From: Lentiprolixibacter aurantiacus
GTDB taxonomy: Bacteria > Bacteroidota > Bacteroidia > Flavobacteriales > Flavobacteriaceae
DNA: 64,000 nucleotides
Reading direction: 5' to 3'
Assembly (NCBI RefSeq): GCF_026241225.1
Contig: NZ_JAPFQP010000001.1
Span: 682,001 to 746,000, forward strand
Under the pieces are notes generated by a model that worked only from the letters and a program-made list of their open reading frames with translations, did no database searches and had not been told where the DNA came from. Positions 53,279 to 62,304 of the stretch are shown here, piece after piece. Numbering within the stretch: position 1 is the stretch's first letter; each line of letters opens with the position of its first letter. The position numbers and the translations under genes were made by a program.

Positions 53279-54445
53279 ATGGGTTGTAACAGTTGTTCAA
53301 CCGGTAAGGATGGACAGCCTAGGGGATGTAGGAATAATGGAACCTGTGGATCGGATGGCTGTAACAAATTGACCGTGTTCGACTGGCTTTCCAACATGTC
53401 ATTGCCTGCAGGGCAGCAGCATTTTGACGGGGTGGAAGTCCGGTTTAAAAATAGCCGAAAGGAATTCTTCAGAAATACAGAAAAGCTCAGCCTGAGTATA
53501 GGTGATGTTGTGGCTACCCAGGTAAAATCCGGCCATGACATTGGCATTGTAACCCTGACCGGGGAGTTGGTACGTGTGCAAATGAAGAAGAAAAAGATCG
53601 ATCCCGAAGATGAAACCCTTCCCAAGATCTATCGAAAAGCTACCCAGAGAGACATAGACAAATGGCAGAAATGCCGTAACCAGGAAGAGGAGATAAAAAA
53701 GCGTTCCCGGGAAATGGCGATACTCCTTAAACTGGAGATGAAAATTTCAGATGTAGAGTTCCAGGGAGATGGCTCCAAGGCCACTTTTTATTATACCGCG
53801 GAAGATCGCGTGGATTTTCGCCAGCTCATCAAAGACATGGCCAAGGCTTTTGGCATCCGGATTGAGATGAGACAAATTGGATACCGCCAGGAAGCGCAGC
53901 GACTCGGAGGGATTGGTTCCTGTGGCCGGGAATTATGTTGTTCTACCTGGCTCACAGATTTCAGGTCGGTCAGCACGGCTGCGGCCCGTTATCAGCAATT
54001 ATCGCTAAACCCGCAAAAGCTAGCCGGGCAATGTGGCAAACTGAAGTGCTGCCTTAATTATGAGCTCGATGTTTACCTGGAAGCACTTAAGGATTTTCCG
54101 CCACAGGACTGCAAGCTTTCAACTCAGAAAGGCCTGGCATTTTGCCAAAAAACCGATATTTTCAAGGAAACCCTCTGGTTTTCCTATAAAGACGATCCTT
54201 CCAATTGGCACGCCCTTACCAAAGATCAGGTGAAGGAAATCCTGGCTAAAAACCGGGACAAGAAAAAGATTGCTAGCCTTGAGGAATATGCCGCAGAAAA
54301 TTCTAGGGATGAAGAACTGATCTTCGAGAATGCTGTAGGGCAGGACAGCCTTACCCGTTTTGACCGACCTAAGAATCGGAATAAGAGAAAAAAGAGGAGA
54401 AAAAGCAAAAACAGAAATAAAAAAACCACTGCGAGAAATGCCTAA
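53279..54445 (+). CDS. ricT: Regulatory iron-sulfur protein RicT (PSP1/YaaT family)
   Basis: 388 residues. It opens with a Cys-rich head MGCNSCSTGKDGQPRGCRNN, then the PSP1 core with GIRIEMRQIGYRQEAQRLGG and IGSCGRELCCSTWLTDF, and GQCGKLKCCLNYELDVYLEA. These Cys clusters bind 4Fe-4S centres in the B. subtilis Ric complex. It ends in a very basic, low-complexity tail (NRNKRKKRRKSKNRNKK), which may bind RNA; this form is common in Bacteroidota. In Bacillus it helps control RNA maturation by RNase Y; the role here is unknown. gldH overlaps its last codons. Confidence 0.92.
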   Translation: MGCNSCSTGKDGQPRGCRNNGTCGSDGCNKLTVFDWLSNMSLPAGQQHFDGVEVRFKNSRKEFFRNTEKLSLSIGDVVATQVKSGHDIGIVTLTGELVRVQMKKKKIDPEDETLPKIYRKATQRDIDKWQKCRNQEEEIKKRSREMAILLKLEMKISDVEFQGDGSKATFYYTAEDRVDFRQLIKDMAKAFGIRIEMRQIGYRQEAQRLGGIGSCGRELCCSTWLTDFRSVSTAAARYQQLSLNPQKLAGQCGKLKCCLNYELDVYLEALKDFPPQDCKLSTQKGLAFCQKTDIFKETLWFSYKDDPSNWHALTKDQVKEILAKNRDKKKIASLEEYAAENSRDEELIFENAVGQDSLTRFDRPKNRNKRKKRRKSKNRNKKTTARNA

Positions 54446-54920
54446 GAGCCGGGTTCTGCTAATCTTTCTTTTATTGTTTGCAGCCTGCAACAGCAATCTG
54501 GTTTTTTCCGAATACCAGGCAAATTCCGGAGGCATATGGTCAAAGGAAGATGTCAAGGAATTTATTTTCACGGAAGAGGATACGATTTCCAGATTTAATC
54601 TGTTTATCAATATCAGGAATGACAATCAATATCCCTTTAGCAATCTGTTTCTGATCACCGATCTGAATTTTCCCGATGGCACCGTTGTTCGTGACACCCT
54701 GGAATATGAAATGGCACTTCCAGACGGAAAGTGGCTGGGAAAGGGATATGGGAGTCTCAAAGAAAACAAACTTTGGTATAAGGAAAACATCGTTTTTCCC
54801 CTCCGGGGCGTATATACCCTAAAGGTGGCCCATGCCATGCGGCAAAACGGAACCGTGGAAGGGGTTACGGAACTGGAAGGTATTACTGACGTGGGCTTCC
54901 AAATTGAGACGATCGATTAA
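54438..54920 (+). CDS. gldH: Gliding motility lipoprotein GldH
   Basis: 160 residues from the ATG at 54438, which overlaps ricT by 8 bp. The longer frame from 54360 lies inside ricT and would put 26 residues before the signal. Lipoprotein signal: VLLIFLLLFAAC then NSNLVFSEYQ. The mature part has DTISRFNLFINIRNDNQYPF and SNLFLITDLNFPDGTVVRDT, the GldH pattern. GldH is an outer-membrane-linked lipoprotein needed for gliding and chitin use in Flavobacterium. The PBP gene follows 3 bp downstream. Confidence 0.93.
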   Translation: MPKSRVLLIFLLLFAACNSNLVFSEYQANSGGIWSKEDVKEFIFTEEDTISRFNLFINIRNDNQYPFSNLFLITDLNFPDGTVVRDTLEYEMALPDGKWLGKGYGSLKENKLWYKENIVFPLRGVYTLKVAHAMRQNGTVEGVTELEGITDVGFQIETID

Positions 54921-54923
54921 ACT

Positions 54924-57272
54924 ATGGCGAAAACGCAACAAAAAAAGAAGAAGAAATCACAAAATTTCAGCAGGTACCTCAAATGGTTTTGGGGACTTTT
55001 CTTTTCAGGAGTCCTGGCATTTTTCTTATTATTCCTGTTTGCTGCCTGGGGTGTTTTTGGGGAAATGCCCACATTTGAACGCCTGGAAAACCCGCAGACC
55101 AACCTGGCTACCGAGATACTTTCCTCAGATGGGGAGACCCTTGGGAAGTTTTACCTGGACGATAACCGAACACCTGTGGCTTATGAGGAGCTTCCGTCAA
55201 ACCTTGTGGATGCATTGGTAGCCACAGAAGACGCAAGATATTACGAGCACTCAGGGATTGATGCCCGGGGAACCCTGCGAGCCCTTGTTTTTCTTGGGCA
55301 GCGAGGTGGAGCAAGTACTATTTCCCAGCAATTGGCCCGACAGCTTTTTGTTGGTGTTCGATCCAAAAACAAATTCCAGGCCATTACCCAGAAGATCAAG
55401 GAGTGGGTAATTGCCACCCGCCTGGAGCGCAACTATACAAAAGAGGAGATCATCGCGATGTATATGAACATCTATGATTTCAACTACAATGCTGATGGGA
55501 TCCGCTCTGCTTCCAAGATCTATTTCGGCAAGGAGCCAAAGGATTTGAGAACAGAAGAATCTGCCGTTCTGGTAGGCATGCTCAAGAATTCTTCGTTGTA
55601 CAACCCGCTGAGAAGGCCGGAACTTGTTCAAGACAGGCGTAATACCGTGCTCAGCCAGATGGCCAAATACGGTTACCTTACCAATGCACAGAAAGATTCC
55701 CTGCAGTCGCTTAAAATGGACATTAATTTTAACCCGGAATCCCACAGGGAAGGATTGGCAACCTACTTTCGCATGTACTTACAGCGATTCCTGAACCAGT
55801 GGGTGAAGGAAAATCCAAAGCCGGTAAGTGATGATGGCAGGGAAACCTGGAATATTTACCTCGATGGCCTTAAGGTTTACACTACCATAGATTCAAGAAT
55901 GCAGGCAAACGCCGAGAAGGCGGTTGCAGAACATATGAAGCGTTTACAGGCCGAATTCTTCCACCAGAATACATCGCTGCGAAATCCTACGACGCCTTTT
56001 CAGGATCTGGAGTCGGAAGAAATCAGGCTTATTATGGAAAGGGCGATGAAAAATTCCGAACGCTGGAGGAAAATGCGGGCTGAGGGAAAATCTGAAAAAG
56101 AAATCCGGGCCTCATTTACCAAGAAAACGGAGATGACTGTGTTCGACTGGAATAGCGAGACTCAGGAAAAGGATACGGTAATGACTCCTTTGGATTCTAT
56201 TCGCTATTACAAAACTTTCCTCAGGGCTGCCATGATGTCCATGGAACCGCAAACCGGACATGTAAAGGCCTGGGTAGGTGGGATTGATTACAAACACTTT
56301 CAATACGACAATGTGATTCAGGGGGCCCGCCAGGCCGGCTCTACCTTCAAGCCTTTTGTGTACGCAGCCGCTATTGACCAGTTGCGCTATTCACCTTGTG
56401 ACCAGTTGCCCGATAATCAGTATTGTATTGAGGCCAATAAGCATGGAAATCCTGAACCCTGGTGCCCCAAGAACTCCAATGGGAAATATTCCGGGGAGAT
56501 GTACACCCTGAAAAGGGCACTGGCCAACTCCATTAACACGGTTACTGCCCAGTTGATAGACCGGGTAGGTCCCAAACCCGTAGTGTCTATTGTCAGAAAC
56601 CTTGGTCTTACGAGGGAGATCCTGGAGGTTCCTTCCATTGCCCTGGGTACACCGGATTTCAATGTTTATGAAATGGTTGGGGCTTATGGAACCTTTGCTA
56701 ACCAGGGGGTGTATGTGAAACCGGTTATGGTGACCCGGATTGAGGATAAGAACGGTACTGTTTTGTATGAATACACACCGGAAACCAAGGATGTACTCAG
56801 TAAAGAGGTAGCCTATGCCATGATTAATCTCATGGAGGGCGTAACCGAAGGAGGGTCAGGAACCCGCCTGCGCCACAATACACGGGGTGAAGAATCCGTA
56901 TATAAGGAAATTATTACGGGTTACCCTTACGAATTTCAAAATCCCATCGCAGGTAAAACCGGTACCACACAGAACCAAAGTGACGGCTGGTTTATGGGAA
57001 TGGTCCCGAATCTCGTTACCGGGGTATGGGTAGGGGGTGAAGACCGTTCTACACACTTTAAGACCATCGTATATGGCCAGGGAGCATCCATGGCCCTGCC
57101 CATTTGGGCCCTTTACATGAAACAGAATTATGCCAACCCCGAACTGGGGATTTCTGACGGTGAATTCATTGCGCCAGAAGAAATGACCATCAATACGGAC
57201 TGCACTAAAAAAATTGATTCTATTATCCAGGTCAATGATCTGGAAGACGATCTGGATGACCTTGGCTTTTAA
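54924..57272 (+). CDS. Penicillin-binding protein 1A (transglycosylase/transpeptidase)
   Basis: 782 residues. One N-terminal helix (about 21-44), GT51 transglycosylase domain with catalytic Glu102 in ATEDARYYEHSGIDARG and GGASTISQQLARQLF, then the transpeptidase domain with SxxK (GSTFKPF, near residue 473), SxN in ANSINTVTAQ and KTGTT in AGKTGTTQNQSDGWFMG (near 677). All catalytic motifs are present. It polymerises and crosslinks peptidoglycan in the periplasm. It lies 3 bp after gldH, so cell-wall synthesis and gliding genes share a transcript. A terminator follows. Confidence 0.96.
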   Translation: MAKTQQKKKKKSQNFSRYLKWFWGLFFSGVLAFFLLFLFAAWGVFGEMPTFERLENPQTNLATEILSSDGETLGKFYLDDNRTPVAYEELPSNLVDALVATEDARYYEHSGIDARGTLRALVFLGQRGGASTISQQLARQLFVGVRSKNKFQAITQKIKEWVIATRLERNYTKEEIIAMYMNIYDFNYNADGIRSASKIYFGKEPKDLRTEESAVLVGMLKNSSLYNPLRRPELVQDRRNTVLSQMAKYGYLTNAQKDSLQSLKMDINFNPESHREGLATYFRMYLQRFLNQWVKENPKPVSDDGRETWNIYLDGLKVYTTIDSRMQANAEKAVAEHMKRLQAEFFHQNTSLRNPTTPFQDLESEEIRLIMERAMKNSERWRKMRAEGKSEKEIRASFTKKTEMTVFDWNSETQEKDTVMTPLDSIRYYKTFLRAAMMSMEPQTGHVKAWVGGIDYKHFQYDNVIQGARQAGSTFKPFVYAAAIDQLRYSPCDQLPDNQYCIEANKHGNPEPWCPKNSNGKYSGEMYTLKRALANSINTVTAQLIDRVGPKPVVSIVRNLGLTREILEVPSIALGTPDFNVYEMVGAYGTFANQGVYVKPVMVTRIEDKNGTVLYEYTPETKDVLSKEVAYAMINLMEGVTEGGSGTRLRHNTRGEESVYKEIITGYPYEFQNPIAGKTGTTQNQSDGWFMGMVPNLVTGVWVGGEDRSTHFKTIVYGQGASMALPIWALYMKQNYANPELGISDGEFIAPEEMTINTDCTKKIDSIIQVNDLEDDLDDLGF

Positions 57273-57281
57273 CGAAAACGG

Positions 57282-57306
57282 ATCCCGCTTTATAGCGGGA
57301 TTTTTT
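57282..57306 (+). terminator. Intrinsic terminator after the PBP1A gene
   Basis: ATCCCGCT / AGCGGGAT, 8-bp stem, TTAT loop, then TTTTTT. Confidence 0.9.
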
Positions 57307-57367
57307 GTTTAAAAGCGTATTTTAGTGGTTGGTCGTCCGGTGAAGCACGATCACAAATAACATTTGC

Positions 57368-58072
57368 ATGATTAAGAAGACAGTAGAGGGTGTTGGGCCT
57401 GCATTGGAGGGGGTTAAGGACGGGATGACCCTAATGTTGGGAGGCTTTGGCCTTTGTGGTATACCCGAGAACGCCATTGGGGAATTAGTAAGGCTTGGCG
57501 TTCGTGACCTTACCTGTATAAGCAATAATGCAGGCGTGGATGATTTTGGCCTGGGATTGCTGTTGCAAGGCCATCAGATAAAAAAAATGATCGCTTCCTA
57601 TGTAGGGGAAAATGCAGAATTTGAGCGGCAGATGCTCAGTGGAGAACTGGAGGTGGAATTAACCCCCCAGGGGACTCTTGCAGAAAAATGCCGTGCTGCA
57701 CGTTCGGGGTTCCCGGCCTTTTATACTCCTGCGGGGTACGGAACCGAAGTGGCAGAGGGGAAGGAAGCACGGGAATTTAATGGAAAGATGTACGTTTTGG
57801 AATACGCGTTTGAAGCTGATTTCTCCTTTGTGAAGGCATGGAAAGGTGATGAGGCTGGTAATCTGATCTTTAAGGGCACGGCGAGGAATTTCAATCCGCC
57901 CATGTGTGGCGCCGCTAAAATTACTGTTGCTGAGGTAGAGGAATTGCTGCCGGCAGGTGCCCTTGATCCGAATGAAATTCATATCCCCGGGATATTTGTC
58001 CAAAGGATTTTCCAGGGAGAGGGGTATGAAAAAAGGATTGAAAAACGAACCGTAAGAAGCAGGGAAGAATAA
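57368..58072 (+). CDS. scoA: 3-oxoacid CoA-transferase subunit A
   Basis: 234 residues. Family I CoA-transferase alpha subunit: [20 protein letters not shown], then [20 protein letters not shown] and [20 protein letters not shown]. It pairs with subunit B encoded 17 bp downstream to move CoA between succinate and an acetoacetate-type acid, giving access to ketone bodies or branched-chain degradation. Complete and of normal length. The preferred acid substrate is not certain. Confidence 0.93.
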   Translation: MIKKTVEGVGPALEGVKDGMTLMLGGFGLCGIPENAIGELVRLGVRDLTCISNNAGVDDFGLGLLLQGHQIKKMIASYVGENAEFERQMLSGELEVELTPQGTLAEKCRAARSGFPAFYTPAGYGTEVAEGKEAREFNGKMYVLEYAFEADFSFVKAWKGDEAGNLIFKGTARNFNPPMCGAAKITVAEVEELLPAGALDPNEIHIPGIFVQRIFQGEGYEKRIEKRTVRSREE

Positions 58073-58089
58073 ACCTATATTGATAGCAC

Positions 58090-58743
58090 ATGCTGGACAA
58101 GAATGGAATTGCGCGCCGGATCGCAAAAGAAGTAAAAGACGGGTATTACGTAAACCTGGGGATTGGTATTCCCACCCTGGTTGCGAACTTTGTACGCGAT
58201 GACATCAGCGTTGAATTCCAGAGCGAAAACGGAGTGCTGGGAATGGGCCCTTTCCCCTACGAAGGTGAGGAAGACGCAGACATTATCAATGCCGGTAAAC
58301 AGACCATCACTACCCTGCCCGGGGCCTCTTTCTTTGACAGCGCCCTGAGCTTTGGTATGATCAGGGGGAAACATGTAGACCTGACTATTCTGGGAGCATT
58401 ACAGGTTGCAGAGAACGGAGATATTGCGAACTGGAAAATTCCCGGGAAAATGGTTAAAGGTATGGGAGGAGCAATGGACCTTGTTGCTTCGGCCGAAAAT
58501 ATCATTGTGGCTATGACTCACACCAACCGGGCGGGAAGGTCCAAGTTGCTGGAAGAATGCACCTTGCCCCTTACCGGTGTAAGATGTGTTAAAAAGATAG
58601 TAACCGACCTGGCTGTAATCGAAGTCACCATCCATGGATTTAAGCTTCTTGAACGCGCCCCTGGCGTAAGTGTTCAAACCATTCAGGAAGCCACAGAAGG
58701 CACGCTGCTTATCCCTGAAGAGGTCCCGGAAATGGTGTTTTAA
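58090..58743 (+). CDS. scoB: 3-oxoacid CoA-transferase subunit B
   Basis: 217 residues. The catalytic Glu46 lies in QSENGVLGMGPFP, the SENG motif of family I beta subunits. GYYVNLGIGIPTLVANFV and IANWKIPGKMVKGMGGAMDL complete the signature. It forms the active enzyme with subunit A. Both are read as one unit with a 17-bp spacer; no terminator was seen after it. Confidence 0.95.
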   Translation: MLDKNGIARRIAKEVKDGYYVNLGIGIPTLVANFVRDDISVEFQSENGVLGMGPFPYEGEEDADIINAGKQTITTLPGASFFDSALSFGMIRGKHVDLTILGALQVAENGDIANWKIPGKMVKGMGGAMDLVASAENIIVAMTHTNRAGRSKLLEECTLPLTGVRCVKKIVTDLAVIEVTIHGFKLLERAPGVSVQTIQEATEGTLLIPEEVPEMVF

Positions 58744-58890
58744 TAGCGCGAATATAATTCGGGCATAAATTCTGGAATTTCACTCTAAAAATTAACGATT
58801 ACTAAACAACAATTCTGGCATTTTATCGTTAGATTAGAACCCTTTATCGGATTTTTTCAAATCAACATGAATGTTTAAAACTCTATCGCT

Positions 58891-58998
58891 ATGGATGCCC
58901 CAATGACACAAAATCCTACTGAAGAAGAGGTGCAGGTGTACCGAAATGATTTCTTCAGTGGAATCGTTATGCTGGCAAAAAAGCTTTTTATGCTGTAA
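58891..58998 (+). CDS. Probable 35-residue small protein
   Basis: Starts MDAPMTQNPTEEEVQVYRND and ends FFSGIVMLAKKLFML. The first half is acidic and polar; the last 15 residues can form a hydrophobic or amphipathic helix with two Lys, which could bind membrane. An intrinsic terminator begins 20 bases after the stop, and the ORF lies alone in a 403-bp gap, so it is likely its own transcription unit. A second ATG (fifth codon) could be the start. No family was recognised. Confidence 0.5.
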   Translation: MDAPMTQNPTEEEVQVYRNDFFSGIVMLAKKLFML

Positions 58999-59018
58999 AC
59001 CGCCTCAAAAATTTAAAG

Positions 59019-59051
59019 AAAGGAGCAACGAATTTGTTTGCTCCTTTTTTT
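59019..59051 (+). terminator. Intrinsic terminator after the small ORF
   Basis: AAAGGAGCAA (59019-59028) pairs with TTGCTCCTTT (59038-59047), 10 bp, 9-nt loop, ending in a T-run (59045-59051). Confidence 0.88.
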
Positions 59052-59146
59052 ATTTCCAAAAAGCCCGGAAAACTATTCAATTGTAGATTTTACCATTGGG
59101 AAATGGATTGGCTGTTGCAGTATGATTTGATTACCTTTCCTGAAAT

Positions 59147-60319
59147 ATGAAACTCATGATAATGATTAAAAAAACATTCTTCATAGTGGCTGGTTTGCTT
59201 GTATGTTTTACTCTGAAGGCACAGGAGGTGCAATATTTCCCGGACAGAAATGCCAGTTGGGTAGAGAAATCTCCAGGGGACTTATCCATTAACCAAAAAA
59301 AACTGAAGGAGGCTGTAGATTTTGCACTTAATAATGAGTATTCTGGATCCAGGGACCTTAGAATAGCCATTCTAAAAGGATTCGAAAGAGAACCCTTTCA
59401 TGAAATCCTGGGGCCAACCAAGAAAAGGGGTGGCCCGGCTGGAATGATCATACGAAAAGGCTATATGGTAGCCCATTGGGGTGATATCAGCAGGGTAGAC
59501 ATGACCTTCAGCGTTACCAAGAGTTTCTTGTCTACTGTGGCCGGCATGGCAGTGGACCAACAACTTATCGCAAGCACTTCCGATCGGGTGGGAGATTATA
59601 TTTGGGACGGAACTTTCGATGGGGAACACAGCAGCAAGATCACCTGGAGTCAACTGCTGCAGCAAAATTCTGATTGGAGCGGTTCCCTTTGGGGAATAAA
59701 AGACTGGGCAGATCGTCCGCCCAGAGAAGGAGGGATCGATGATTGGAAATTCCGGGACCTCAGGGAGCCTGGTACCGTAATGGAATACAATGACGTGAGA
59801 GTAAATGTGCTGGCCTATTCGCTGACCCACGTATGGCGTAAGCCATTACCGCTAGTGCTTAAAGAGGAGCTTATGGATAAAATAGGGGCTTCCACTACCT
59901 GGAGGTGGCACGGATATAAGGATGCCTGGACGGAAATAGACGGCTTAAGAATGAAGTCGGTTACCGGAGGGGGCCATTCCGGGGGAGGCATCTTCATATC
60001 TGCTGAGGATATGGCGCGCTTTGGATTGTTGTTCCTGAACCGGGGCAAATGGAAGGATCAGCAGATCATTAGTCAGAAATGGATGGAAGAGGCGCTGACC
60101 CCCTCAGTACCAAATCCGAGCTATGGCTATATGTGGTGGTTAAATCAACCCGGAAATCGCAACTGGAAAGGTTTGCCGGAAAACATCTTTTACGCCTCGG
60201 GATTTGGAGGTAATTTTATTGTTGTATGTCCCGACCAGGACCTGGTTGTGGTTACCCGCTGGTTAGAACCGCGCAGAATAGGTGAATTTATGAGCCAGGT
60301 GTTCAGTGCGCTGGATTAG
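59147..60319 (+). CDS. Serine hydrolase (class C beta-lactamase family)
   Basis: 390 residues. Signal peptide (KKTFFIVAGLLVCFTLKAQ), then a beta-lactamase/DD-peptidase-like fold. The SxxK motif is SVTK (Ser122, Lys125) in MTFSVTKSFLSTVAG; YND in VMEYNDVRVN takes the place of YxN; and GGGHSGGGIFISAEDMARFG resembles the third conserved region. Related proteins are esterases, peptidases or beta-lactamases; the substrate is unknown. The stop overlaps the convergent aminotransferase gene by 4 bp. Confidence 0.88.
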   Translation: MKLMIMIKKTFFIVAGLLVCFTLKAQEVQYFPDRNASWVEKSPGDLSINQKKLKEAVDFALNNEYSGSRDLRIAILKGFEREPFHEILGPTKKRGGPAGMIIRKGYMVAHWGDISRVDMTFSVTKSFLSTVAGMAVDQQLIASTSDRVGDYIWDGTFDGEHSSKITWSQLLQQNSDWSGSLWGIKDWADRPPREGGIDDWKFRDLREPGTVMEYNDVRVNVLAYSLTHVWRKPLPLVLKEELMDKIGASTTWRWHGYKDAWTEIDGLRMKSVTGGGHSGGGIFISAEDMARFGLLFLNRGKWKDQQIISQKWMEEALTPSVPNPSYGYMWWLNQPGNRNWKGLPENIFYASGFGGNFIVVCPDQDLVVVTRWLEPRRIGEFMSQVFSALD

Positions 60320-61467
60320 ATCTTTTGGAGGATTTCAATAGCCCTGTTGAGGGTTTCCTCCTTTTTGGCAAAGCAAAACCGCAATTGGCGATTATCTACC
60401 TGACCTTTGTTAAAAACAGAGATTGGAATACTGGCAATTCCAAACTCTTTTGTAAGCCGTTCTGCCATCTGCATATCCGGTTCCATGGATATTTGAGAAT
60501 AATCCAGTAGCTGGAAATAGGTACCCATCGTACGGACAAAAGCAAAACGGGAGTCCTCAATTCCCTTCAGGAAGAGATTGCGTTTTTCCTCAAAGAATTT
60601 TCCAAGTCCCAGATAGTGATCCGGATTTTTAAGATAAGCAGTTAGGGCGTGTTGCAGGGGATGGTTTACGCAAAACACAGCAAACTCATGTATTTTTTGA
60701 AACTCGGCCATCAGGTATTCCGGGGAGGCGCAATAGCCCATTTTCCAACCGGTGATATGGAAAGTCTTTCCAAAGGAAGCACAAACCAGGCTGCGGGAGG
60801 CCAGATCTGGAAACTTTGAAGCACTTTCATGCTGCCGACCATCAAAAACGAGATGTTCATAAACTTCATCACTCACAACGATTATATCCGTATCCCGCAG
60901 CAAATTTTCAAGTTTTAGCATTTCTTCTTTTGAGAAAACCCTGCCGCTGGGATTGTGAGGTGTATTGATTATGATCATTCGGGTTTTGGAAGTAATACAA
61001 CTGGCTACTTCTTCCCAGTCTACCTTGTGTTCCTTTCCCTTCATTTGGACCAGTACAGGGATGCCCCCATTTGCAATAATGGTAGGCTCATAACAATCGT
61101 ATGCAGGTTTTAGCACAATGACTTCATCGCCAGGGTAAACAAACGCGGAGATAGCTGTAAAGATGGCTTGGGTGGCACCAACGGTAACGGTTATTTCTTT
61201 CTGCGGATGGTAGGATGCACCATAACAGCGTTCGATCTTTTCCGCGATCTGTTCACGTAGCGGGAATATACCACCCAGAGGGGCGTACTGATGGTAATCC
61301 TTCCGCATAGCATCATGTACGCATTCCAGGAGTTTGGGGTCAGGGGGAAAGTCCGGAAAGCCCTGGGAAAGGTTCAGAGCCTTTTCCGTTTTGGCCATCT
61401 GGCTCATGGTAGTGAAGATAGAAGTGGGAAGTTCCGGAAGTTTGGACTTGAACGCTACCTGTCTCAT
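60316..61467 (-). CDS. Methionine (kynurenine-type) aminotransferase
   Basis: 383 residues, fold-type I PLP enzyme. The PLP-binding Lys234 is in ASFGKTFHITGWKMGY, the Asp/Tyr pair in VVSDEVYEHLVFDG and the substrate-binding NTPHNPSGRVFS. Closest to the YbdL/MtnE-like methionine aminotransferases that recycle the keto acid of the methionine salvage pathway (family inference). The start at 61467 is a standard ATG. The end overlaps the serine hydrolase gene by 4 bp. Confidence 0.9.
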   Translation of the reverse strand: MRQVAFKSKLPELPTSIFTTMSQMAKTEKALNLSQGFPDFPPDPKLLECVHDAMRKDYHQYAPLGGIFPLREQIAEKIERCYGASYHPQKEITVTVGATQAIFTAISAFVYPGDEVIVLKPAYDCYEPTIIANGGIPVLVQMKGKEHKVDWEEVASCITSKTRMIIINTPHNPSGRVFSKEEMLKLENLLRDTDIIVVSDEVYEHLVFDGRQHESASKFPDLASRSLVCASFGKTFHITGWKMGYCASPEYLMAEFQKIHEFAVFCVNHPLQHALTAYLKNPDHYLGLGKFFEEKRNLFLKGIEDSRFAFVRTMGTYFQLLDYSQISMEPDMQMAERLTKEFGIASIPISVFNKGQVDNRQLRFCFAKKEETLNRAIEILQKI

Positions 61468-61498
61468 GTATGATGCGATGTTTTTATAAAAATAGGAA

Positions 61499-61528
61499 AT
61501 AAAAAACCCCGGAAAAGCTACCGGGGTT
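61499..61528 (-). terminator. Intrinsic terminator of the sdhAB operon
   Basis: On the minus strand AACCCCGG / CCGGGGTT (8 bp, AAAAGCTA loop region) followed by TTTTTT; about 25 bases after the sdhB stop. Confidence 0.85.
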
Positions 61529-61551
61529 ATACATAATTTGGCAATAAGGTA

Positions 61552-62298
61552 TTACCCTTTGGCTGTTGCCGTAAGGTATTCCCGGTTCATCCTTGCGATA
61601 TTCTCCAGGGAGATTCCCTTAGGACACTCTACTTCACAGGCACCGGTATTGGTGCAGTTTCCAAAACCTTCCAGATCCATTTGCCTTACCATATTGCGTA
61701 CACGATCTGCAGCTTCCACACGACCCTGAGGCAGGAGGGCAAACTGTGAAACCTTGGCAGAGGTAAACAACATGGCACTGGCATTTTTACAGGCTGCCAC
61801 ACAAGCACCGCATCCTATACAGGTAGCTGCATTGAAGGACTTATCGGCCATCTCTTTTTCAATAGGGATTGCGTTGGCGTCAACGGTATTACCCGATGTG
61901 TTCACGGAAACATATCCACCGGCTTGTTGTATTCTTTCAAAAGCAGAACGGTCTATGATAAGGTCCTTGATTACAGGAAATGCCTTGGCTCTGAAGGGTT
62001 CTATAACAATGGTGTCCCCATCATTAAATTTTCTCATATGCAGCTGGCAAACCGTAATGCGGGTATCAGGCCCATGCGGCCGACCGTTGATCTGAAGTGA
62101 GCAGGTACCGCAGATACCTTCCCGGCAATCGTGATCAAATTCTATAGGTTCATCGCCTTGTTTGATGAGGTCTTCATTCAGGACATCCAGCATTTCCAGG
62201 AATGACATATCCCCTTCCACGCCTTCTACGGTATAGTCAACCATCTTTCCTTTTGAATTCGCATCTTTTTGGCGCCAAATCTTTAAATATAATTTCAT
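61552..62298 (-). CDS. sdhB: Succinate dehydrogenase / fumarate reductase iron-sulfur subunit
   Basis: 248 residues. The N-terminal 2Fe-2S domain has [20 protein letters not shown] and the C-terminal domain has [11 protein letters not shown] and [15 protein letters not shown], giving the 4Fe-4S and 3Fe-4S ligands. It carries electrons from the flavoprotein SdhA to the membrane quinone site. It lies 6 bp downstream of sdhA. The membrane cytochrome b subunit would be upstream of sdhA, outside the window. An intrinsic terminator follows. Confidence 0.96.
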   Translation of the reverse strand: MKLYLKIWRQKDANSKGKMVDYTVEGVEGDMSFLEMLDVLNEDLIKQGDEPIEFDHDCREGICGTCSLQINGRPHGPDTRITVCQLHMRKFNDGDTIVIEPFRAKAFPVIKDLIIDRSAFERIQQAGGYVSVNTSGNTVDANAIPIEKEMADKSFNAATCIGCGACVAACKNASAMLFTSAKVSQFALLPQGRVEAADRVRNMVRQMDLEGFGNCTNTGACEVECPKGISLENIARMNREYLTATAKG

Positions 62299-62304
62299 AG
62301 CAAT

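Larger units (their letters stand above)
58744..59146. other. Intergenic region containing a small ORF and its terminator
   Basis: A 403-bp gap. The left 147 bp are AT-rich without a clear promoter. The probable small gene occupies 58891-58998 and its terminator 59019-59051. The right end has TATGATTTG at about 59120-59128, one base too long for TAnnTTTG, before the serine hydrolase. Confidence 0.6.
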
